From positions 1-64,000 of the forward strand of contig NZ_JAIQLH010000041.1 in the NCBI RefSeq assembly GCF_020037025.1: a stretch of 64,000 nucleotides of DNA, read 5' to 3'. The position numbers and the translations under genes are program-made. This document shows positions 15,686 through 23,617 of the stretch, in pieces (positions within the stretch are counted from its first letter, which is position 1; each line of letters starts with the position of its first letter). The notes under the pieces were generated by a model. The model saw nothing but the letters and a program-made list of their open reading frames with translations, was not told the DNA's origin and searched no databases. The stretch comes from Streptomyces huiliensis. Lineage in GTDB: Bacteria; Actinomycetota; Actinomycetes; Streptomycetales; Streptomycetaceae.

Positions 15686-16285
15686 ATGGACGACACGACG
15701 AGCACCGTTTCGGCGGACGAGCCGACGGGCGATGACCAGGAGGTGCCCGGCACGGAGAACCAGGGCGAACGCACGGCGCCCGAGGGCGAGCAGGCCCCGG
15801 CCGGCGAGACCGACGGGCACCAGGACGACGACCAGGCCGACGCGGAGACGGAGCGCGCGGCGCGGGAGGCTGCTGAGTCGCGGGTCGTCGAGCTTGAGGC
15901 GGAGGTATCGCGGCTCCGGCGCGCGAACGCTGCGGTGAAGGGCGTGGACGTGGATGCGCTGCGGGACGAAGTGCGCGCGGAGTTCACGCAGCAGCTCGTT
16001 CGCGCCGAGGTGCGCGCGGCTGCCGCTGGTCGGCTCCGCGATCCGGCGGATGCTCTGGCCCTTGTCGACACCGCGGGGCTCGTCGCCGAAGACGGGACCG
16101 TCAAGGCGGACGCCGTGGCCGATGCCGTGGCCCAGCTCGTCAAGGACAAGCCGTACCTTGCTGCCGACGGAGCGCCCGCGCAGCCGGCGGGTTGGGGTGA
16201 CGTCGGGGCGGGCCCGCGGGGCTCGTCGGCGGAACCTGAGCCGGGTACGCCGCTGGACAGGCTGCGGCGCGCATACAACAGCTAG
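15686..16285 (+). CDS. Capsid scaffolding protein
   Basis: The 199-residue protein starts at ATG after AGGAGGA. Its first 55 residues are acidic and disordered (Glu, Asp, Gln, Gly rich). A coiled coil follows (residues about 55-110, ESRVVELEAEVSRLRRANAAVK), then a helical tail ending with DRLRRAYNS. This composition and the position between minor head protein and capsid are typical of scaffolding proteins that guide prohead assembly and are then expelled. Confidence 0.85.
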   Translation: MDDTTSTVSADEPTGDDQEVPGTENQGERTAPEGEQAPAGETDGHQDDDQADAETERAAREAAESRVVELEAEVSRLRRANAAVKGVDVDALRDEVRAEFTQQLVRAEVRAAAAGRLRDPADALALVDTAGLVAEDGTVKADAVADAVAQLVKDKPYLAADGAPAQPAGWGDVGAGPRGSSAEPEPGTPLDRLRRAYNS

Positions 16286-16307
16286 CACAAACGATCCGAT
16301 CCGTAGG

Positions 16308-16338
16308 CAGGGGTTCACTTTTTCGGTGGCCCCTTTTT
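16308..16338 (+). terminator. Hairpin with T6 tract before capsid gene
   Basis: GGGG..CAC pairs with GTG..CCCC with one bulge and is followed by six T. The following CATGCCAAAAATCAGGGAG block resembles the one before the gene at 29137. It may reduce read-through or create the 5' end of a capsid message. Confidence 0.5.
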
Positions 16339-16363
16339 TCATGCCAAAAATCAGGGAGTTTTC

Positions 16364-17320
16364 ATGGCGCTTACTCTGCCCGAGGCTGCAAAGCTGAGCA
16401 CGACTGATCTTCAGCGCGGCGTAGTCGAGACGTTCATTCAAGAGTCTCCGATTCTTGACCGGCTTCCGCTCATGCAGGTCGAGGGGAACGCGTACGGCTA
16501 CAACGAAGAGGCGACGCTCCCGGGTGTTGAGTTCCGGGCGGTAAACGAGTCTTACGCCGAGTCCACCGGCACCGTGAATCAGAAGACAGAGAACCTGGTA
16601 ATTCTGGGTGGTGACGCGGACGTTGACCGGTTTATCGTCAAGACCCGCGGAAATCTGAACGACCAGCGCGCTATTCAGACGCGCATGAAGGTCAAGGCTG
16701 CCGCGTACAAGTTCCAGGACACCTTCTTTAACGGTGACATCGCGACGAACCCCAAGTCGTTTGACGGTCTGCGCAAGCGCCTGACGGGTGCCCAGGTGAT
16801 GTCGGCGGGCACCAATGGCACTCCCATCGTCGGCGACGGAGTCAAGGACCCGCACGCCTTTTTTGACCTTCTGGACGCACTGATCGGGCAGGTCAGGGGC
16901 CTGAACGCGTCCAACGGCGCTCTGTACGCGAACCGCGCTGTGATCGCCCGGATTAAGTCCGCCGGACGCCGGATCGGCGGGTACGAGATGGTCAAGGAAT
17001 CTCTGACTCAGAAGACGGTGGCGACCTACAACGGGATTCCGATCCTGGACCCTGGGCAGAACGCTGCCGGTGCGGACATCCTGCCGCAGACGGAGACGCA
17101 GGGAACCGCTTCCGATGCGTCGTCCATCTACGCTGTGCGCTTCGGTTCCGATGAGGGCGACCAGGCGGTTACCGGCCTTACCAACGGCGGCATCATGGTC
17201 GATGACCTCGGACAGCTTGAGTCCAAGCCGGCTTATCGGACCCGGATCGAATTCTATTGCGGTCTCGCGGTTTTCGGCGGTAGGGCTGCTGCGCGCCTGA
17301 CCGGCGTTCTCGCGAAGTAG
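16364..17320 (+). CDS. Major capsid protein, HK97-like fold
   Basis: The 318-residue protein follows the scaffold gene and has AGGGAG upstream of its ATG. The N-terminal part (PEAAKLSTTDLQRGVVETF, then SPILDRLPLMQVEGNAYGYNEE) and the DVDRFIVKTRGNLNDQRA segment resemble actinophage capsids. The C-terminal part contains IYAVRFG and a GGIMVDDLGQLESKPAYRTRIEFYCGLAVF-like segment of the A-domain. It forms the icosahedral shell. There is no fused protease domain. Confidence 0.9.
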   Translation: MALTLPEAAKLSTTDLQRGVVETFIQESPILDRLPLMQVEGNAYGYNEEATLPGVEFRAVNESYAESTGTVNQKTENLVILGGDADVDRFIVKTRGNLNDQRAIQTRMKVKAAAYKFQDTFFNGDIATNPKSFDGLRKRLTGAQVMSAGTNGTPIVGDGVKDPHAFFDLLDALIGQVRGLNASNGALYANRAVIARIKSAGRRIGGYEMVKESLTQKTVATYNGIPILDPGQNAAGADILPQTETQGTASDASSIYAVRFGSDEGDQAVTGLTNGGIMVDDLGQLESKPAYRTRIEFYCGLAVFGGRAAARLTGVLAK

Positions 17321-17327
17321 AAGCGGA

Positions 17328-17483
17328 ATGCCGCCCCGTAAGAGGGCGCCCGTTCCTCGGCTTCCGCACACAGACGCGTGCGTCACCCGCTCTCGGGTTG
17401 AGACCTTTCGGGTTGTCGACTCTGCGGGTGACGTGCGCGTCCTGTCGCGGTGCCAAGAATGCGGCGCTCAAACAGTGAAGTAG
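17328..17483 (+). CDS. Small zinc-ribbon-like protein
   Basis: The 51-residue frame starts 7 nt after the capsid stop and ends 12 nt before the connector gene. It has a basic N terminus (MPPRKRAPVPR) and ends with SRCQECGAQTVK. The CxxC pair, with one further cysteine in TDACVT, suggests a small metal-binding or nucleic-acid-binding protein. Its snug position in the head operon supports expression. The ribosome site (AAGCGGA) is weak. Confidence 0.55.
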   Translation: MPPRKRAPVPRLPHTDACVTRSRVETFRVVDSAGDVRVLSRCQECGAQTVK

Positions 17484-17495
17484 AGGGGGTGTCGA

Positions 17496-18035
17496 ATGGT
17501 TCTTCCCCCGTTGGCGACGGTCGATGAACTTGCGGCGTGGATGCAGCGTGACCCCGCCGAGCTTCCATCGTCTGCCCCGATGGCGCTGGACACCGCGAGC
17601 GCGATCGTCCGCGCCGAGGCAAGGCAGAGCTTCACGCGTCGGCATACGACCGTGGCCCTGTACCCGCGGGCCGGGTGGGCGACGCTGCCGCAGCGACCCG
17701 TGATCACCGTGGACGCGGTGCGCGCCGGATCGGTGCTGGATCCGGTGTCCGGCTGGACGCTGGTCCGGGACCGGATCCGTCTGCCCCGGTCGGTCGGCGG
17801 GCCGGTCGTCGTCACCTACACGCACGGGTACGCGACCGTGCCGCCGGATGTGCGCGCGGTCGTGCTCACGCTCGCCGGCCGGGTGCTGAACAACCCTGCG
17901 GACCTCCGACAGGAGACCGTGGGCGGGGTGTCGGTCACCTACGCGTCCGAGACGATCGGCGCGTCCCTCGCCCCCGCGGACCGGGATCTTCTCGCGCGGT
18001 ACCGGCGGGTGGCGGCGGTGGTGAGGCTCAAATGA
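17496..18035 (+). CDS. Head-tail connector (gp6-like adaptor)
   Basis: The 179-residue protein has an N-terminal helical part (ATVDELAAWMQRDPAEL, AMALDTASAIVRAEARQSF). A beta-rich centre ends in VTYTHGYATVPPDVRAVVLTLAGRVLNNP, a pattern typical of the gp6-like connector family that docks below the portal. AGGGGGT precedes the start. Its stop overlaps the next start (ATGA), indicating translational coupling. Confidence 0.8.
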   Translation: MVLPPLATVDELAAWMQRDPAELPSSAPMALDTASAIVRAEARQSFTRRHTTVALYPRAGWATLPQRPVITVDAVRAGSVLDPVSGWTLVRDRIRLPRSVGGPVVVTYTHGYATVPPDVRAVVLTLAGRVLNNPADLRQETVGGVSVTYASETIGASLAPADRDLLARYRRVAAVVRLK

Positions 18036-18367
18036 TCCACTACGCACAGACGGTCGTCGTCGTCCGCGCCCCCTTAGTGACCGACCCCTACGGGAACGCC
18101 GTGCGGGACTGGAGCGCAGCGACCAGGGCGACCGTCCGCCGGGTGTCCGTACAGCCGGACGTGAGCACCGAGGCGACCGGGGACCGTCACGTCGTCACGA
18201 CGGGGCTCCGGCTCATCACCCGCCGCGGAGCCGACATCGACCTGACGTCGGCGGATCGGGTGGAGTACGGCGGGCGCGTCCTGGAGGTGGACGGGGATGT
18301 CGCGCGTCCCGTCCTCGGCGGCCGGCTACACCATGCCGAAGCGCGTCTCAAGGAGGTGCGCGGGTGA
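18032..18367 (+). CDS. Head closure (stopper) protein
   Basis: The 111-residue beta-rich protein occupies the position of the second connector that seals the head. Its sequence (TVVVVRAPLVTDPYGNAVRDW, then EYGGRVLEVDGDVARP) matches the small beta-barrel style of gp16/SPP1-type stoppers. It overlaps both neighbours by 4 nt, so it is translated as part of the connector operon. Confidence 0.65.
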   Translation: MIHYAQTVVVVRAPLVTDPYGNAVRDWSAATRATVRRVSVQPDVSTEATGDRHVVTTGLRLITRRGADIDLTSADRVEYGGRVLEVDGDVARPVLGGRLHHAEARLKEVRG

Positions 18368-18624
18368 GCGCGCGGTTCGTACCGAACCGGCCCGGGATCA
18401 ACTCCCTCATGAAGACGCCTGAGACGGGCGCCGAGGTGCGCCGGATCGCGCGCCGAATCTCCGTCGCGGCGGCGGGGGCCGATGGCGATTTCCGTACGGA
18501 CGCTGCTCTCGGTGCGATGCGATGGCGGGCCGCTGTGATCGGCAACTACAACTGGCCGAAGTCCGGGGGGCTCCGCGGTTCTCGCCGTGCCCTGCTGTCC
18601 GCCCTGGACGGGGGCGGGGAATGA
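18364..18624 (+). CDS. Neck or tail-completion protein
   Basis: The 86-residue protein starts at GTG overlapping the previous stop. It is basic and helical in its first half (NSLMKTPETGAEVRRIARRIS) with a glycine-rich end, as in short HK97 gp10-type proteins between the stopper and tail terminator. The function is assigned mainly by position. Confidence 0.55.
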   Translation: MSARFVPNRPGINSLMKTPETGAEVRRIARRISVAAAGADGDFRTDAALGAMRWRAAVIGNYNWPKSGGLRGSRRALLSALDGGGE

Positions 18625-19025
18625 GCCGCCCGATCGTCGTCATGCCGGACGCCGTAGCCGTTGCCGTTCGGTATCTCCGGCAGGCTCTCGCCGACGCGGG
18701 GAGGCCGGCCCCGGTCGTCTCCCGGGTCCCTTCTCCGCGCCCCGCGTCTTTCGTCCGGGTGGAACGCCTCGGCGGACTCCGACAAACCCCGGTGTCGGAC
18801 CGGCCTCGGCTCGACATCGAATGCTGGGCGCCTACCGAGTACGACGCGCACGAGCTGTGCGCGCTCTCCCGCGCCCTGGTCGCCGTCATGCCCGGGGTTC
18901 GCGGTGGCGTGACCGTCTACCGGGTGACGGAGGTGGCGGGACCGCAGTGGCTACCGGACGCCGCTTCGTCAACTCCCCGATTCAGCTTCGCGGTTGAGAT
19001 TCATATGCGCGGGCGGCCCCTGTAG
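18621..19025 (+). CDS. Tail terminator protein
   Basis: The 134-residue protein starts at ATG 18621, overlapping the previous stop. Features of the tail terminator family include an N-terminal helix (DAVAVAVRYLRQALADAG), a strand with FVRVERLGG, and RPRLDIECWAPTEYDAHELCALSRALVAVM, followed by a strand-rich end (PRFSFAVEIHMRG). It caps the finished tail tube and joins it to the head. It is the last of the four coupled connector genes. Confidence 0.75.
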   Translation: MSRPIVVMPDAVAVAVRYLRQALADAGRPAPVVSRVPSPRPASFVRVERLGGLRQTPVSDRPRLDIECWAPTEYDAHELCALSRALVAVMPGVRGGVTVYRVTEVAGPQWLPDAASSTPRFSFAVEIHMRGRPL

Positions 19026-19070
19026 CGGCCCCGCGCACACCACCATCAGCATCACAACAGGGGGACACCT

Positions 19071-19640
19071 ATGCCTCTGAACGCTAGCGCTGTGCGCGTC
19101 GGCATAACCGGCGCCGCGTACGTCGCACCGAAGGGAACTACTGCACCGACCGACGCAACGAGCACATGGCCGGCTGCTGCTACGGATATCGGCTGGATAT
19201 CCGAGGACGGCATTACGGAGTCGAATTCCACGGACACTTCAGAGATCAAGGGGTGGCAAGGCGGACAGACCGTCCGCAAGGTGATCAGCTCGTCCGAGAT
19301 GACGTTCAAGTTCACAGCGATTGAGACGAGCCGGGCCGTCCTGGAGCTGTACCACAAGGGCGCCAAGATGACGACGACCAACGGCAAGAGTGTGCTTGCC
19401 ATCAAGGCTCCGACAACCGACCGCCGTCTTTTCGGCTTCGACGTCATCGACGGCTCCAGTCACGTCCGCATCGTGATCCCGGACGGTGAGGTTACCGAAA
19501 CCGGGGACGTCACCTATAAGGCCGACGAAGCCGTCTCTTACGAGATCACTGTGACCGGCTACCCGGGCGCTGACGGCACCGTTGCCTACAAGTACAGCGA
19601 TGATCCGGCGTGGGCCGCTGAGCCGCCCAAGACTCCGTAA
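19071..19640 (+). CDS. Major tail tube protein
   Basis: The 189-residue protein has AGGGGGA upstream of its ATG. Its N terminus (LNASAVRVGITGAAYVAPKGT) and the sequence GWISEDGITESNSTDTSEIKGWQGGQTVRKV are typical of actinophage tail tube proteins. The rest is beta-rich and acidic. It polymerises as stacked hexamers around the tape measure. Confidence 0.85.
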   Translation: MPLNASAVRVGITGAAYVAPKGTTAPTDATSTWPAAATDIGWISEDGITESNSTDTSEIKGWQGGQTVRKVISSSEMTFKFTAIETSRAVLELYHKGAKMTTTNGKSVLAIKAPTTDRRLFGFDVIDGSSHVRIVIPDGEVTETGDVTYKADEAVSYEITVTGYPGADGTVAYKYSDDPAWAAEPPKTP

Positions 19641-19677
19641 GAGAAACGTTTTTTCAACTTCGTGGAATTGAGGGCAG

Positions 19678-19989
19678 ATGAGCACTCCGTTTGATCTCGA
19701 CGTCTGGGTGAAGGAAACCCGCAAGGAGCCTTTTCGATTCACCCTTGCAGGCCAGATTTTCACCATGCCTCCGGCCGGCGAGCTGGACAAGTCGATTCTC
19801 TCTACAGTCAACGTCGCGGACCCTTCGCCGCTGGACATCGAACGCCTGCTCCGCGCCGGTCTCGGCGACCAGTGGGCCGTCTTCGACAAGACGCCGGCGC
19901 CGCTCGCCGCACTCGGCGAACTCTTCCGTCAGTGGCAGCGCCATGAGGGCATTACGCCGGGGGAAGCGCGAGCCTCTACCGACTCCTAG
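19678..19989 (+). CDS. Tail assembly chaperone, short form (gpG-like)
   Basis: The 103-residue protein is small and acidic, with a helical end (LAALGELFRQWQRHEGITPGE). By position between tail tube and tape measure it is the lambda gpG equivalent. The zero-frame stop follows shortly after a GGGGGAA slip site, allowing the longer form described separately. Confidence 0.8.
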   Translation: MSTPFDLDVWVKETRKEPFRFTLAGQIFTMPPAGELDKSILSTVNVADPSPLDIERLLRAGLGDQWAVFDKTPAPLAALGELFRQWQRHEGITPGEARASTDS

Positions 19990-20387
19990 AGGAGCACGGG
20001 GAGGCGATTGAGGCGGACCTACAGCGGTACTACGGGCTGGATATCCGGGACTTGTTCCGGCCGGAGTCGGGATTGACGGCTCGTCGGCTCCGCGCCCTGG
20101 TCGTGAACTTGCCGTCAGACTCCGCGCTTGCCCGGACGATGGCGGGCGCGGATGCCGGATGGACGCTGGAGACCCACCTACTCGCGGCGGTGCATGACCG
20201 GTTGGCTGAGGCGAATTGGCAGCGGGGCAACGCAGGATCGAAAACACCTTCTCGCCGACCGTCGCCGATTCCGCGGCCGGGCGTACGGCAGGGGCGCGTC
20301 GGAGGGACAGCGCGGAACCCGCGGGAAGTGGCTGAGTATCTGTCCCGCTTTCAGCCGGCCGAGGGGGTGAACCGCGATGGCGGTTGA
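19678..20387 (+). CDS. Tail assembly chaperone, -1 frameshift form (gpGT-like)
   Basis: A -1 shift within GGGGG (19959-19963) joins the first frame to a downstream frame that has no good start of its own. That frame continues as SASLYRLLEEHGEAIEADLQRYYGLDIRDLFRPES, broken at many phages' usual T-domain motif RYYGxDI. The fusion would be about 236 residues. Such slippage in tail chaperones is conserved in long-tailed phages. The slip site is not a perfect X-XXY-YYZ heptamer. The frame overlaps the tape-measure start. Confidence 0.75.
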
Positions 20388-22767
20388 AGTCGGTGTTGCC
20401 TATGTATCGATCGTTCCGGAAGTCCAAGGTTTCGCGGCACAACTCCGGCAGCACGTCACCGGACCGTCGCAGACAGCGGGGCAGCAAGGCGGACAGCAAG
20501 CAGGCGAAGGATTCACCAGCAAAATGGGAGGAATCCTCAAGGGCGGGCTTGCCGGTATCGGTCTTGCTGCTGCCGGTTTGCTCACAAAGGGGTTCCTGGG
20601 CGCTCTTGACCAGGGCGCCATCAACGGAAAGCTACAGGCTCAACTCGGTGCCACTCCGGCCGAAGCGTCCCGGTATGGCAAAGTCGCGGGCCAGGTGTAC
20701 GCCCGGGGCGTTACCGATTCTGTTGAGGAAGCAGCGCAGAGCATATCCGGCGTGATGCGCGCTGGAATTCTCCCGCCTGATGCAACGAATGCGCAGATTG
20801 AATCGATCACTTCCAAGGTCACGGACCTTGGAAAAACGTTCGAGCTGGACATCGGCCAGACCAGTAACGCAGTCGGGCAGATGATCAAAACTGGGCTTGC
20901 CAAAGACGGCACGGAGTCCCTTGATCTGCTGACAGCCGCTATGCAAAAAATGGGTCCGCGGGCCGATGACATGGCGGACACGGTCAACGAATACAGCACC
21001 AAATTCCGTGACCTCGGACTGTCGGGCGCCGAAGCTTTCGGACTTATGGCACAGGGCATGAAAGCGGGCGCCCGTGACACCGACACCATGGCCGACGCGC
21101 TCAAGGAATTTCAAATCCGGGCGACGGACGGCAATAAATCCAGCATTGAAGCGTACCAGGCCCTCGGGTTCAACGCCGAGGAAATGACAAGGAAAGTCGC
21201 AGGCGGCGGGAAGGGTGCCCGCGAGGGACTGCAACAGGTTCTTGATGGCATCAAGGGAATAAAAGACCCGGCGGAGCAATCCAAAGTCGCCGTGGGTCTT
21301 TTCGGTACTAAAGCTGAAGACCTCGGAAAAGCCCTGCTCGCCATGGATCCGAAAACGGCTGTGCAGGCACTCGGAGATACCGCCGGAGCGGCCGACCGGA
21401 TGGGCGAAGCGCTGCATTCTGGGCCGATGGCAAGGATTCAGCAGCTCAAGCGCACCGTGGAAGTCGGTCTGACGAATTTCTTCGGCGGTACGGTGATTCC
21501 TGCGCTGATGAGTTTCGGGCGCTTCATGGCCGATACATTCGGGCCCGTCTTCAGCACGGCCAAGGATCTCGTGGGCGGATTCCTGTCGTCTTTCTCTTCC
21601 GGGGGTGGCGGCGCCTCTGTCGCCATCTTCGGGGAGACGCTGCGCACCCTCGGCGGGACCCTGCGGGACGCTCTGCTGCCGGGCCTTCAGGGGCTCGTCA
21701 CTTTGGCTCGGGATACGCTTTGGCCCGCTCTACAGGGGCTAGGGCAAGTTTTCGTGACTCAGCTCGTCCCGGCTTTCATGACGCTGTACTCCGCCGTCTA
21801 CAGCGCCGTAGTTCCTGTTCTCTCGTCGCTAGGCCGAATCATGCTTGAGGTGGTTTGGCCGGCAGTGATGCGAATATGGTCCGCGATCCTCACCAACTTG
21901 CAACCCGTATTCGCCTCGCTGTCTACCTTCATATCGGATCGGGTTGCCCCCGCAGTGCAGATGATCGGCGATAAACTCCGCGCTCTGGTCGACAAGTGCC
22001 GACCCCTTATCGACGTGATCGCGACCGTGGCGTCATGGCTCGGACAGTTCGCCGCGAAGATCCTCGGATTTGTGATCCCGATCGTGATACAGCTCGCCGG
22101 TCCGATTTTCTCGTTCCTTATCTCCGCGATCGGCACTGTCATCGGGTGGATAGGCAACGTGATTGGATTTCTTGGGTCCCTGGGGTCCGCGTTCATCGGA
22201 GCCATCAAATGGGTGGTCGAGTTCAGTCGTAGGGCTGTTGAGAAAATGGGTGAATTCCTCGGTTGGATGCGTGGTCTTCCCGGCCGGATCCGTGACGGTC
22301 TTGGCGATTTCGGGTGGCTGCTCGTCGGCAAAGGGCAGGACCTCGTGCGCGGCATCTGGAACGGCGTCAAAAGCATGGGGAACTGGCTCAAGAACACGCT
22401 AATCAACTGGGCGACCAGCGTTATTCCGGGCCCCATCGCGAAAGCCCTCGGGATCCGGTCTCCCTCACGTGTTCTCGCCGATCGGGTCGGGCGTTGGATT
22501 CCCGCGGGTGTCGTCGCCGGTATCGATGCCGAACAGTCCACGCTTGATGCCCGACTTCGCGCCATGGTGACCGTGCCGGACATCGGGACTCCCGCGCCGG
22601 CCGGAGCCGTCCCCCTGCCCCGCGCGGGTGCCGTTCAGGTGCCGGGGCTCGCCGAGCTGCTGCGCGCCCTGGACGCCGACCGGGGACGGGAAATCGTCGT
22701 CCGCGTCGGCGAACAGGAAATCGCTCGCGCCGTCGAGGCGGGGCAACGCCAACTTGCCAGGAGGTGA
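20377..22767 (+). CDS. Tail tape measure protein
   Basis: The 796-residue protein sets tail length. It opens with VEVGVAYVSIVPEVQGF, usual for actinophage tape measures. A Gly/Gln-rich stretch and a hydrophobic helix (GLAGIGLAAAGLLTKGFLGAL) follow. The long region from about residue 80 to 330 resembles TP901-type tape-measure domains (TNAVGQMIKTGLAKDG, LFGTKAEDLGKALL). Several hydrophobic helices occupy residues 440-620. The end contains IAKALGIRSPSRVLADRVGRWIPAG, a motif common near the C terminus of these proteins. The ATG overlaps the chaperone frame. Confidence 0.92.
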   Translation: MAVEVGVAYVSIVPEVQGFAAQLRQHVTGPSQTAGQQGGQQAGEGFTSKMGGILKGGLAGIGLAAAGLLTKGFLGALDQGAINGKLQAQLGATPAEASRYGKVAGQVYARGVTDSVEEAAQSISGVMRAGILPPDATNAQIESITSKVTDLGKTFELDIGQTSNAVGQMIKTGLAKDGTESLDLLTAAMQKMGPRADDMADTVNEYSTKFRDLGLSGAEAFGLMAQGMKAGARDTDTMADALKEFQIRATDGNKSSIEAYQALGFNAEEMTRKVAGGGKGAREGLQQVLDGIKGIKDPAEQSKVAVGLFGTKAEDLGKALLAMDPKTAVQALGDTAGAADRMGEALHSGPMARIQQLKRTVEVGLTNFFGGTVIPALMSFGRFMADTFGPVFSTAKDLVGGFLSSFSSGGGGASVAIFGETLRTLGGTLRDALLPGLQGLVTLARDTLWPALQGLGQVFVTQLVPAFMTLYSAVYSAVVPVLSSLGRIMLEVVWPAVMRIWSAILTNLQPVFASLSTFISDRVAPAVQMIGDKLRALVDKCRPLIDVIATVASWLGQFAAKILGFVIPIVIQLAGPIFSFLISAIGTVIGWIGNVIGFLGSLGSAFIGAIKWVVEFSRRAVEKMGEFLGWMRGLPGRIRDGLGDFGWLLVGKGQDLVRGIWNGVKSMGNWLKNTLINWATSVIPGPIAKALGIRSPSRVLADRVGRWIPAGVVAGIDAEQSTLDARLRAMVTVPDIGTPAPAGAVPLPRAGAVQVPGLAELLRALDADRGREIVVRVGEQEIARAVEAGQRQLARR

Positions 22768-22774
22768 ACGGAAG

Positions 22775-23617
22775 GTGGGCATGTGGATCGGCCGTCCCGG
22801 GGCCATGCGGGAAATCACGGACGGGGCGACGAGCTACGACCGGTCGCCGGAGATCAGCACAACGGAGTTCCGGGCGCTGTCCGGCGCGGTGACGACGTGG
22901 ACGGCCCCCGTGCTGCCCCGCCGGCTCAAGATCCAGTGGGAAGCACTGGAGCGGCCGGACTACGAAGTCCTTGACCGCCTGGTGCGCCGTCTCGACGGCC
23001 CCGGGCCGGTCGCGGTAATCGACCCGCTGACACGGAATCTGCTCGGCGGGGCGCAGAGCGCGGGGACCGGGTCTCTGTCGGCGTGGTCGGGCAACGCCAA
23101 AGAGATGACCCTGTACGGCGGGGCAGCGCCCTCCGACCCGGTCACGGTGTCCGTGGACACGCTGCCGTCAAATGGCCTGTCAGACCTGAACTGGATCGGC
23201 TCCGGGTGGCCGTACGTTCCCGTGACACCGGGGATGACGGTCACCTGGTGGGTACCCGGTCTTATTGCCGCGGGGGCCGGGATCGCGCGTCTGTGCCTTT
23301 TCTGGCACGACCGCGCGACCGGGTACGTGAGTGGTCAAGTCGGGCCCCCTGAAAGGCCGTTGGTGGGCGCCGTGCCGACGCGTGGAGCATTCGTCCGCCC
23401 TGCCGTCCGTTTCAACAAGACGGGCGTGTGGGAAATGGGATTCTCGGCGCTCACGGTCGGCGATACGTCGGCGGCCCTACTCGCCGGAGACCGACCCTAC
23501 GGAGAGGGGACACCGCCTTACAGCGTCACTGGCTACTCGCACGCCGCGACGGCCGGCGACGGCCGATACCGGGACGTCTCCCTAGACCTGGTGGAGGTGA
23601 CCAGTGCGGCCGGGTGA
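22775..23617 (+). CDS. Distal tail / minor tail protein
   Basis: The protein of about 280 residues begins at GTG 22775 (AGGAGGTGA upstream) or ATG 22781. The N-terminal part (TTEFRALSGAVTTWTAPVLPRRLKIQWEAL) resembles phage distal tail proteins. The middle and C-terminal parts are beta-rich, Trp- and Gly-rich, like a carbohydrate-binding or galectin-like fold. It directly follows the tape measure, the usual place for the hub protein at the tail tip. The next gene overlaps by 14 nt. Confidence 0.72.
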   Translation: MGMWIGRPGAMREITDGATSYDRSPEISTTEFRALSGAVTTWTAPVLPRRLKIQWEALERPDYEVLDRLVRRLDGPGPVAVIDPLTRNLLGGAQSAGTGSLSAWSGNAKEMTLYGGAAPSDPVTVSVDTLPSNGLSDLNWIGSGWPYVPVTPGMTVTWWVPGLIAAGAGIARLCLFWHDRATGYVSGQVGPPERPLVGAVPTRGAFVRPAVRFNKTGVWEMGFSALTVGDTSAALLAGDRPYGEGTPPYSVTGYSHAATAGDGRYRDVSLDLVEVTSAAG

